DNA of 20,361 nucleotides from Clostridia bacterium (GTDB taxonomy: Bacteria > Bacillota > Clostridia > Oscillospirales > CAG-272). Below the pieces are notes generated by a model that saw only the letters and a list, made by a program, of their open reading frames with translations, searched no databases and was not told where the DNA came from. The translations under genes and the position numbers were made by a program. Every line of letters begins with the position of its first letter. Position 1 is the first letter of the stretch. Shown one piece after another: positions 14,129 through 19,547 of the stretch. The DNA lies in assembly GCA_017411935.1 (NCBI GenBank), contig JAFQPC010000098.1:1-20361 (forward strand), read 5' to 3'.

Positions 14129-14565
14129 AAGCTTCCTCTGTCACGTCCGTTTCCATATTCGCGTTTCATCGCGTCCACAGAAACCACCCACTGTTTTCCG
14201 AATTTGCAAACGTCAACGCCGTTGACAAGCTTTCCATAAGAAATTGCTTTGCGAAGCGTGCTTTCGTTGAGCCCCCAAAGCTCGGTCGCGTCGCTGAACG
14301 CCATCAGTCCGTCAAAAGGGGTATCCACTTGAACGCCGTTCTCCCAAAGCTCATCGCAAGATAAGTCAAGATCATCATTCCAAACAATGCCGTATCCGCC
14401 GACATCTACGGCGACACAAGCAAACTCGGCGTCATTGATTTCTGCAAATATAGGAATCCGTTCCATGAGCGGCTTCACGTCATAAATTTTTGTGATCCCC
14501 TCCGCAAATTGAACGCTCAATTTGTATTCAGGGAGCGCAGAAACGGTTTTTATTTTGTGAAACAT
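14125..14565 (-). CDS. DUF2442 protein with C-terminal helix-turn-helix
   Basis: 146 residues. The N-terminal 75 residues fit DUF2442 (FHKIKTVSALPEYKL, YDVKPLMERIP, then VDVGGYGIVWNDDLDLSCDE, then LWENG). The C-terminal about 60 residues (FSDATELWGLNESTLRKAI, YGKLVNGVDVCKFGKQWVVS) look like an excisionase/MerR-type winged helix-turn-helix for DNA binding. The start was taken at the Met before FHKIK; the 14-residue upstream extension lies within the promoter region. Its promoter carries an inverted repeat between -35 and -10, suggesting autoregulation. It overlaps miaA by 4 nt and leads the long operon. DUF2442 function is unknown; relatives often occur with DUF4160 or toxin-antitoxin-like genes. 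Confidence 0.75.
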   Translation of the reverse strand: MFHKIKTVSALPEYKLSVQFAEGITKIYDVKPLMERIPIFAEINDAEFACVAVDVGGYGIVWNDDLDLSCDELWENGVQVDTPFDGLMAFSDATELWGLNESTLRKAISYGKLVNGVDVCKFGKQWVVSVDAMKREYGNGRDRGSL

Positions 14566-14597
14566 ACCGCACCTACTTTGATTTATTTTCAAACTAT

Positions 14598-14626
14598 ATT
14601 GTATCACGATACCGTGATTTTGTCAA
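14598..14626 (-). promoter_or_regulatory. Consensus promoter with internal palindromic operator
   Basis: On the - strand, TTGACA (14626-14621), a 17-nt spacer and TACAAT (14603-14598). The spacer contains ATCACG-GTAT-CGTGAT (14603-14618), a perfect 6-bp inverted repeat around 4 nt, placed to block RNA polymerase when bound. It is the only strong promoter found ahead of the miaA-to-rluD operon. Confidence 0.85.
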
Positions 14627-14641
14627 TGGTTATACAGAAAA

Positions 14642-14670
14642 ATCCCCAAGAAAATTTCTTCCTTGGGGAT
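14642..14670 (-). terminator. Intrinsic terminator of the coiled-coil gene
   Basis: On the - strand, ATCCCCAAG (14670-14662) pairs with CTTGGGGAT (14650-14642) across an 11-nt loop, followed by TTTTC. It lies 15 nt after the stop codon at 14686 and just upstream of the next promoter. Confidence 0.85.
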
Positions 14671-14685
14671 AAGTTTCATTTGATT

Positions 14686-15339
14686 TTAAATCTTGTCACA
14701 AAGAACATCGGTGCAAAGCGCATCGAGACGGGCTTCAACTCTATGTGCACAATCAAGCAAATCATTCTCGTCAAGAACCATTCTCATTTGATCGATGATT
14801 GAAAGCTGAATTGACTTAACCAACTCAATTTTCTCTGCCCTTTGATCTTCTTTTTGCTGAATATCATCGTACATCTTCTCATACATTTCAAGCATTTTGA
14901 GCAGTGTTATCTCTCGAGTTTTGAATACGTCACAGATCTCTGTAATCTGCTCGTAGCGCGCCTCATTTTCTTCTTCGACAATCGAAGTGATCGCATCGCC
15001 CAAACGATGTAGCGAGGTGTTGCTATTTTCGGTAAGCTGTTTTTGCAGAATTGTGAGTTGTACAAAGATTTCTTTTGCGGTTAATGTATTCTGTTCCATT
15101 TTCTTTTCCTCCAAAATTTGATCCGGAGGACACGCAAGGCATATTTTATTTTCACCTACGAAGCGTGCCCTGCCGTTCTTTACAAGACCTTTTGCCCGTT
15201 TCGGGTAGGTCGCTTCATATTCATTTCCTTGCTCATCAACTACAATCACGTTTTTTTCGATGGGTGTCGCCCCCTTTGTATTGAATTTGCAACTGTTCTG
15301 TGACGCTGTTTTTTCTGATGGGTGCCGTCCCCGATTCAC
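14686..15339 (-). CDS. Hypothetical protein: small N-terminal domain plus coiled coil
   Basis: 217 residues on the longest frame; function not recognised. Residues 31-72 (VIVVDEQGNEYEATYPKRA, KNGRARFV, ICLACPP) form a compact strand-rich segment of a type I associate with clostridial hypothetical proteins. Residues about 85-215 are charged and helical, probably coiled coil. The start is unclear. The GTG at 15339 coincides with the predicted transcription start. The position where I would expect the initiator (before EKNVIVV) is ATC at 15261, with GGGGG 8 nt upstream. A GTG at 15249 is also in frame. A further ATG at 15099 follows a perfect GGAGG by 8 nt and would give a 137-residue coiled-coil-only product. 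The gene is monocistronic with its own promoter and terminator. Confidence 0.65.
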   Translation of the reverse strand: MNRGRHPSEKTASQNSCKFNTKGATPIEKNVIVVDEQGNEYEATYPKRAKGLVKNGRARFVGENKICLACPPDQILEEKKMEQNTLTAKEIFVQLTILQKQLTENSNTSLHRLGDAITSIVEEENEARYEQITEICDVFKTREITLLKMLEMYEKMYDDIQQKEDQRAEKIELVKSIQLSIIDQMRMVLDENDLLDCAHRVEARLDALCTDVLCDKI

Positions 15340-15345
15340 ATATTC

Positions 15346-15374
15346 AGTTTAGCATAGCCGGAAAGATTTGTCAA
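15346..15374 (-). promoter_or_regulatory. Sigma-A promoter of the coiled-coil gene
   Basis: On the - strand, TTGACA (15374-15369), a 17-nt spacer and TAAACT (15351-15346). The predicted transcription start near 15339 leaves no leader for the GTG start there and argues for a downstream initiator. Confidence 0.75.
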
Positions 15375-15380
15375 GTGCTA

Positions 15381-15408
15381 TTTTATTAAATCAACATCGC
15401 GTCCACAA
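15381..15408 (-). repeat. Direct repeat of the queA 3' end, distal copy
   Basis: This 28-nt stretch matches the queA terminus (17021-17048) at 24 of 28 positions, including an uninterrupted ATCAACATCGCGTC. On the - strand it still reads VDAMLI followed by a stop, echoing the QueA C-terminus GDAMLIE. The repeats bracket the AT-rich toxin-antitoxin-chaperone island. Confidence 0.7.
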
Positions 15409-15430
15409 TGTGTACGGAATATACGTCAAT

Positions 15431-15480
15431 CGTAGGGGCGTGCATTGCACGTCCGCGGACGACCGATGGTCGCCCCTACA
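15431..15480. repeat. Palindromic GTAGGGGCG element
   Basis: GTAGGGGCG (15432-15440) and CGCCCCTAC (15471-15479) are inverted ends. Inside are the palindromes TGCATTGCA and GTCCGCGGAC and a small GACCGATGGTC stem. It is GC-rich against an AT-rich background and resembles short palindromic repeats common in clostridial genomes. It seems to have interrupted the repeat starting at 15381. Confidence 0.65.
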
Positions 15481-15493
15481 AGTATAGGGGGGC

Positions 15494-15678
15494 TTTTATC
15501 CTATAAACATCGCATCTACGATGTTGATGCTATATAAGAAATTACCGCTTGGTAATGTTGCACAAATATCTTGGAATTTTTCTGCAACGACATTCATGAA
15601 AATTCCGTAGAAACTCACTGAATCCCCACTACGACTGGGGACTTTCTTTATAAGCATCGGGGTTCCGATGCTTATCAT
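15494..15678 (-). other. Second queA-end-like repeat with a short ORF and hairpins
   Basis: 15494-15521 matches the queA terminus at 22 of 28 positions. The same strand carries a 60-codon open frame (15496-15678) ending in INIVDAMFIG; the distal repeat reads a similar YSVHIVDAMLI. There is no promoter or convincing ribosome binding site. The start of the frame lies in an 11-bp hairpin, ATAAGCATCGG-GGTT-CCGATGCTTAT on the + strand (15650-15675). Next to it is a TCCCCA..TGGGGA hairpin (about 15622-15641). It may be a decayed gene end, a repeat module or a structured RNA; coding is doubtful. Confidence 0.35.
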
Positions 15679-15724
15679 ATGTAAGAAATAACTGCATTAA
15701 TTTGCACATGTCAATCCATAAACA

Positions 15725-15752
15725 AAAAATGGCAAAGAATTCTGCCATTTTT
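15725..15752 (-). terminator. Intrinsic terminator after the secB-like gene
   Basis: On the - strand, AAAAATGGCA pairs with TGCCATTTTT around an 8-nt loop, followed by more T residues. It lies 21 nt past the stop codon and closes the hicA-hicB-secB transcript. Confidence 0.8.
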
Positions 15753-15773
15753 CGTTATTGTAACATTCAGAAA

Positions 15774-16166
15774 TTATTTAGCTTTGGCAATTTCAATCGC
15801 AGAAAAGTCTATATTCACCTTTTCCAACATTAGTGGAGGCATTCCTGCTTTTGTTGTTAACTCTGCAATCATTGATTGCATATATGGGAACAATATATCG
15901 TATGCTTCAGCATGCACATTTTTCTTGTCTATATCGGTTTGTACTTTTCCACAGTTAAAAAAGCCCAAAACCTGAACGGTTACGGAAAACCAGTCCGGAT
16001 GTTCTTTGCATACTGCCGAAACATTAAAGGTAGCCAAGCAGTTTTCTTTATTTTCATCGAAATCTACAGTTAAGCCAAAACGATTTTCAATTTCTATCGT
16101 ACCCTCATCTTTAATGTCTATTAAAGATTGTATTTTAGGGTAAACTACTTTTTGTGTTTGTAACAT
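15774..16166 (-). CDS. SecB-like chaperone of a toxin-antitoxin-chaperone module
   Basis: 130 residues. The C-terminal part matches the SecB fold signature: AYDILFPYMQSMIAELTTKA (about 89-107) and MPPLMLEKVNIDFSAI (109-124) parallel the ILFPYAR..I and FPQLNLAPVNFDALF blocks of proteobacterial SecB. The N-terminal half is strand-rich. Classical SecB holds preproteins unfolded for SecA, but Gram-positive bacteria usually lack it. Solitary SecB-like proteins encoded after toxin-antitoxin pairs, such as Rv1957 of Mycobacterium tuberculosis, instead fold and protect the antitoxin. The start was chosen at the ATG with AGAGGTGA 5 nt upstream, 16 nt after the hicB stop; a longer frame into hicB was rejected. 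The third gene of the operon, AT-rich like its partners. Confidence 0.85.
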   Translation of the reverse strand: MLQTQKVVYPKIQSLIDIKDEGTIEIENRFGLTVDFDENKENCLATFNVSAVCKEHPDWFSVTVQVLGFFNCGKVQTDIDKKNVHAEAYDILFPYMQSMIAELTTKAGMPPLMLEKVNIDFSAIEIAKAK

Positions 16167-16182
16167 ATTACTCACCTCTAGA

Positions 16183-16686
16183 TCAATTAATATAACTATT
16201 AGAATATGGAGAACCGTATGAAAGAGGAAGCATAACTGTATAACTTGCATTAGATATTTCTTTACTCTCACTTATTGCAGTAACAGCCATCATTTTAACT
16301 TTTTCCACAGCTTTCTTAACAGCGGGCATTACATAATCCAGTGTTGATATACTACTATTTTGAGCAACAATTGCATCATTAACATACTGGTTCAAACTTA
16401 TCCCTTGCTTTTCAGCTAACTCTACAGCTCTGCGATGAACGGCAGGAGAACACCTAACTGTAAATTTCCCACTACATTCTCTAATTGCTTCACATGGTAC
16501 CTCTGGAATATCGATGCCATATTCTATAGCTGTTGCTAACCACTCTTCCTCATTCATTTGCAATTCTAATATTGCTTCCTCTTGCGTATCACCTTGACCA
16601 ACACAACCATTTAACAAAGGAGATTCTGCAATCCAAAACTCATGATTCTCCACTTTAGTTTTATATACTGTAAATGGATATTTCAT
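16183..16686 (-). CDS. hicB: HicB-like antitoxin with extended C-terminus
   Basis: 167 residues, longer than usual HicB antitoxins. Residues 1-60 fit the degenerate RNase-H-like HicB domain (YPFTVYKTKVENHEFWIAES, GCVGQGDTQEEAI). Residues 73-107 form a ribbon-helix-helix DNA-binding unit (GKFTVRCSPAVHRRAVELA, GISLNQYVNDAI). A further 60 residues (108-167), with hydrophobic patches YVMPAV, MMAVTAI and YTVMLPLSYG, match no HicB core element and may be a chaperone-addiction segment recognised by the SecB-like protein. The ATG overlaps the hicA stop as TGATG, with AAGGAGG in the hicA 3' end. It likely neutralises HicA and represses the shared promoter. Confidence 0.88.
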   Translation of the reverse strand: MKYPFTVYKTKVENHEFWIAESPLLNGCVGQGDTQEEAILELQMNEEEWLATAIEYGIDIPEVPCEAIRECSGKFTVRCSPAVHRRAVELAEKQGISLNQYVNDAIVAQNSSISTLDYVMPAVKKAVEKVKMMAVTAISESKEISNASYTVMLPLSYGSPYSNSYIN

Positions 16687-16937
16687 CACTGTTCCTCCTT
16701 GATTCTATCTATTAATTTCTTAATTTCTTTAATATATGCTTCTGCTACTGTATCTCCGTGAGAAGGTATTGGTATTACTGTTCCGGTTGGTTTGTGCACA
16801 ATCTTCATTTGATGTCTACCGCCTGAAACAACAATACATCCAAATGCTCTTACAATTTTTTCAATTTCAGCGACACGCATATCATTGGGCACTGGTTTCT
16901 TATAAAGTTTTTCCAAATACTTATCTAACTGTGCCAC
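16686..16937 (-). CDS. hicA: HicA-like mRNA interferase toxin
   Basis: 83 residues, a small dsRBD-fold toxin that cleaves mRNA independently of the ribosome. An N-terminal stretch LDKYLEKLYKKPVPNDMR precedes the core IEKIVRAFG, then VVSGGRHQMKIVH with His42 at the expected catalytic position, then IPIPSHGDTVAEAYIKEIKK, the C-terminal HicA signature. The start is GTG, with GGAGG 11 nt upstream. It is the first gene of the TAC operon; its promoter carries a short palindrome over the -10 box. It lies directly downstream of queA on the same strand, and no queA terminator was seen. Confidence 0.85.
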   Translation of the reverse strand: MAQLDKYLEKLYKKPVPNDMRVAEIEKIVRAFGCIVVSGGRHQMKIVHKPTGTVIPIPSHGDTVAEAYIKEIKKLIDRIKEEQ

Positions 16938-16969
16938 AATATTTTTATCCTCCTATATCAGCAGTATTC

Positions 16970-17000
16970 ATATGGTATCATATTTGCCACCATTTGTCAA
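16970..17000 (-). promoter_or_regulatory. TAC promoter with candidate HicB operator
   Basis: On the - strand, TTGACA (17000-16995), a 17-nt spacer and TACCAT (16977-16972). The palindrome ATATG-GTAT-CATAT (16970-16983 on +) covers the -10 box, a typical site for ribbon-helix-helix autorepression. Confidence 0.7.
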
Positions 17001-17020
17001 GATATAAATTGTAAATTTTC

Positions 17021-17048
17021 TTTTATTCTATCAACATCGCGTCACCAA
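17021..17048 (-). repeat. queA 3'-end repeat, proximal copy (candidate att site)
   Basis: This covers the last queA codons, the stop codon and 2 nt beyond. Copies lie at 15381-15408 (24 of 28 identical) and 15494-15521 (22 of 28), all in the same orientation. The intact copy completes the QueA terminus FGDAMLIE. Confidence 0.65.
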
Positions 17049-18093
17049 AGCTGAAGAAGCGATATTCTTCCCTCACTGCCGTCTCGTAGGCTTCCATCAT
17101 TTTCTCGCGGTTATAGAACGCCGAGACGAGCATCAGCAGCGTGCTCTCGGGCAGGTGGAAATTTGTAATGAGCGCGTCGACCGCCTTGAAGCGGTAGCCG
17201 GGGTAAATGAAAATGCCCGTGTCGCCCGACATCGCGGGGATCGTTCCGTCCTCGCGCGCCACGCTCTCGATCGTACGGCACGAGGTCGTTCCGACGCAAA
17301 TGAGCCGTCCGCCCTTGGCTTTGCAATCGTTGATGAGATCGGCGCTTTCCTTCGATACCGAGAAAAACTCCGAGTGCATCACGTGCTCGTCAATGCGCTC
17401 TGCCTTGACGGGGCGGAAGGTGCCAAGTCCGACGTGAAGCATCACGGGCGCGATCTTCACTCCCTTTGCCTTAATTTTTTCCAGCAATTCGGGCGTAAAA
17501 TGCAGTCCTGCCGTGGGCGCTGCCGCCGAGCCCTCCTCGCGGGCGTAGACCGTTTGATAACGGCTGTTGTCCGAGAGCTGCTCGGTGATATACGGTGGCA
17601 GCGGCATCAGACCGATGATGTTGAGCACCTCGTAGATATTTTCGTATTTTTCCTTGTCGTAAGTAAAGCGAATGATGCGGTTTCCCTCCTCGACGAGGTC
17701 GATCACCTCACCCGTCAGGATCCCACCGCCAAAGACCGAACGAGATCTCAGCCGCGCGCGCTTGCCCGGTTTGACGAGACACTCCCACGTGTCAAGGTCG
17801 CGCTGACGCAGAAGAAGCAGCTCGAGCGCCGCGTCCTCTCTGCCCTCGGCGTGTCCGTAAAGGCGCGCGGGAATGACCTTGGAATCGTTGATGACGAGCA
17901 CGTCGCCCTCGCGAAGATAATCGAGAATATCGTAAAACCGGCGGTGCTCCAGCGTTCCCTTTTCGCGGTCGAGCACCATCAGGCGCGAATGGTCGCGCTG
18001 CTCTGCGGGGTGCTGCGCAATGCGCTCGGGGGGCAGCTCATAATAAAAATCCGAGGTACGAAGCTCGGTTGGCTTTTTTTCGTTGACGATCAT
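17023..18093 (-). CDS. queA: tRNA preQ1(34) S-adenosylmethionine ribosyltransferase-isomerase
   Basis: 356 residues, close to the family norm of about 345. It transfers and isomerises the ribose of SAM onto preQ1 at tRNA position 34 to form epoxyqueuosine. Seen in order: [105 protein letters not shown], and the terminal FGDAMLI. The start was taken at the ATG with AGGA 5 nt upstream; the longer frame would need a TTG start. It is divergent from dapA. The queA 3' end is the boundary of the AT-rich island. Confidence 0.97.
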   Translation of the reverse strand: MIVNEKKPTELRTSDFYYELPPERIAQHPAEQRDHSRLMVLDREKGTLEHRRFYDILDYLREGDVLVINDSKVIPARLYGHAEGREDAALELLLLRQRDLDTWECLVKPGKRARLRSRSVFGGGILTGEVIDLVEEGNRIIRFTYDKEKYENIYEVLNIIGLMPLPPYITEQLSDNSRYQTVYAREEGSAAAPTAGLHFTPELLEKIKAKGVKIAPVMLHVGLGTFRPVKAERIDEHVMHSEFFSVSKESADLINDCKAKGGRLICVGTTSCRTIESVAREDGTIPAMSGDTGIFIYPGYRFKAVDALITNFHLPESTLLMLVSAFYNREKMMEAYETAVREEYRFFSFGDAMLIE

Positions 18094-18131
18094 AAATTTC
18101 CTATTTTCCTTTATAAAAATCAAAAAAGTTA

Positions 18132-18160
18132 TTGACAGACGGACAAAGATATGCTATCAT
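18132..18160 (+). promoter_or_regulatory. Sigma-A promoter of dapA-dapB
   Basis: TTGACA (18132-18137), a 17-nt spacer and TATCAT (18155-18160). The transcript would start about 15 nt before the riboswitch aptamer. Confidence 0.85.
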
Positions 18161-18182
18161 TAATTGGAAGATACATATAATT

Positions 18183-18370
18183 ATGATAGAGGTGCATCGC
18201 GTCACCGCGCTCCGTCAAGGCTGCCGAGCCGCAGAGACGGTCCTGCGAGGGCGGGTTGCCGAAGAGGCGGTACGTCGGCGCGTCCGTTCTCTGGTCCTGC
18301 CGATTCATAGTCGGCGGACTGTCATCAAAGATGCAGAATATCGTTTGATGGAGAGCTATCTGTTGTTGTC
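18183..18370 (+). promoter_or_regulatory. Lysine riboswitch (L-box) aptamer
   Basis: The conserved landmarks occur in order: GATAGAGGTGC at the 5' side, TTGCCGAAG (GCCGAAG at 18258-18264), CTGG, GGACTGTCATC, and TTTGATGGAGAGCTATCTGTTG at the 3' side, the same series I recall from the Bacillus lysC leader. P1 pairs GATAG (18185-18189) with CTATC (18356-18360). P5 pairs CATCAAA (18323-18329) with TTTGATG (18344-18350). A GTCC..GCCGA / TCGGC..GGAC stem fits P4. It sits in front of dapA, the first committed step to lysine, so lysine should switch expression off. Confidence 0.93.
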
Positions 18371-18371
18371 G

Positions 18372-18437
18372 TAAGTAGTCGCAATTCCGCTACTTATATT
18401 ATAGTACAATTACAGCTGGTTTTCAACCGGTTTTTTT
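18372..18437 (+). terminator. Riboswitch expression platform: hairpin and terminator
   Basis: A TAAGTAG/CTACTTA hairpin (18372-18378 with 18390-18396) is followed by CTGGTT-TTC-AACCGG (18416-18430, one G-U pair), then seven T residues and another T-rich run. GTTGTTG at the aptamer end could pair with CAAC of the terminator as an antiterminator; that pairing is inferred. Confidence 0.75.
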
Positions 18438-18495
18438 ATTTTTTATATGAAATCTTACACGTTTTCGCAAGAAAAGGAACAAAAGGAGTAAAATT

Positions 18496-19389
18496 ATGAG
18501 CAAACTCAAGAAAACCATCTTTACGGGTGCGGCAACCGCCATCGTTACGCCCTTCAAGCAGGGCAAGATCGACTACGACAGCTTCGGCAAGATCATCGAA
18601 GACCAGATCGCCAACAAGATCGACGCCATCGTCGTCGCAGGTACGACGGGCGAGGCGGCAACGCTGACGCACGAGGAGCACTGCGACTGTATGCGTTACG
18701 TCGTCGAAAAGGTCGAAGGACGCGTTCCCGTCATCGCGGGCACGGGCTCGAACGACACCGCTTACGGCATTGAGCTCTCGCAATACGCTTGCGAGGTCGG
18801 TGCTGACGCGCTTCTGCTCGTCACCCCCTACTATAATAAAGCAACCCCCAAGGGACTGATCAAGAACTTCCTCGAGACGGCGGAAAAGACCACCAAGCCG
18901 ATCATTCTTTACAACGTTCCCTCGCGTACGGGCTGTAACATTCCCCTCTCGGTCTACAAGGAGCTTGCCAAGCACGAGCGCATCGTCGCCGTCAAGGAAG
19001 CTTCGGGCAACATCAGCGCGATCGCCGAGCTGATCTCCGAGTGCGGAGACAGCTTTGACATCTATTCGGGCAACGACGACCAGATCGTTCCGATCATGTC
19101 GCTCGGCGGTAAGGGTGTCATCTCGGTGCTCTCGAACGTACTTCCCCGCCAGACGCACGAAATGGTCAAGATGTGCCTGGATAACAACTACCACGGTGCA
19201 ACGCAAATGCAGCTCTACTACCTCAAGCTCATCAACGCCCTTTTCTGTGAGGTCAACCCCGTTCCCGTCAAGACGGCAATGGCAGAGCTCGGCTGGTGTG
19301 ACGTGGAAATGCGTCTGCCTCTTTGCGAAATGGACGATGCCAACAAGGCAAAGCTTCTCTCGATCATGAAGGACTACCGACTGCTGTAA
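18496..19389 (+). CDS. dapA: 4-hydroxy-tetrahydrodipicolinate synthase
   Basis: 297 residues, the usual length. It condenses pyruvate with aspartate-semialdehyde in the first committed step of diaminopimelate/lysine synthesis. Seen: TAIVTPFKQGKIDY, AGTTGEAATLTHEE (Thr50-Thr51), TGSNDT, TPYYNKATPKGL, YNVPSRTGCNIP (Tyr139), and the Schiff-base lysine in VAVKEASGN (Lys167). AAAAGGAG lies 8 nt before the ATG. It is controlled by the upstream lysine riboswitch and followed by a MITE-like element and dapB on the same strand. Confidence 0.97.
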   Translation: MSKLKKTIFTGAATAIVTPFKQGKIDYDSFGKIIEDQIANKIDAIVVAGTTGEAATLTHEEHCDCMRYVVEKVEGRVPVIAGTGSNDTAYGIELSQYACEVGADALLLVTPYYNKATPKGLIKNFLETAEKTTKPIILYNVPSRTGCNIPLSVYKELAKHERIVAVKEASGNISAIAELISECGDSFDIYSGNDDQIVPIMSLGGKGVISVLSNVLPRQTHEMVKMCLDNNYHGATQMQLYYLKLINALFCEVNPVPVKTAMAELGWCDVEMRLPLCEMDDANKAKLLSIMKDYRLL

Positions 19390-19400
19390 AGCACCCTAAG

Positions 19401-19520
19401 AAAAGGCTCTCCCCTTGGGAGAGCTGTCGAACGAAGTGAGACTGAGAGGGTTCTTCGCAAAGCCCTCTCCGTCATTTTCTAACGAAAATGCCACCTCTCC
19501 CAAAGGGCGAGGCTTTATTT
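19401..19520 (+). mobile_element. MITE-like palindromic element, copy 2, between dapA and dapB
   Basis: The left end AAAAGGCTCTCCCC and the right end GGGCGAGGCTTTATTT are imperfect inverted repeats. The left end folds as CTCTCCC-CTT-GGGAGAG. It shares CTGAGAGGG, CCCTCTCCGTCA and GCCACCTCTCCCAAA with the 7725-7885 copy, in the same orientation. It begins 12 nt after the dapA stop and ends 27 nt before the dapB start. Confidence 0.8.
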
Positions 19521-19547
19521 GAAAGACCAAAAGAAAGGATTTTGAAT

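Noticed and set aside
15396-15530. Recurring short GATG/CATC motifs considered as a CRISPR-like array
   Set aside because: The copies are few, irregularly spaced and explained by queA-end repeats and hairpins; no repeat-spacer periodicity is present.
18094-18125. Possible queA promoter (CTGTCA, 17 nt, TATAAA) on the - strand
   Set aside because: It would leave a leader of about 9 nt, too short for the visible ribosome binding site, and the -35 match is weak.
18436-19206. 256-codon frame on the - strand over dapA
   Set aside because: Shadow of dapA, which has riboswitch control and all active-site motifs on the + strand.
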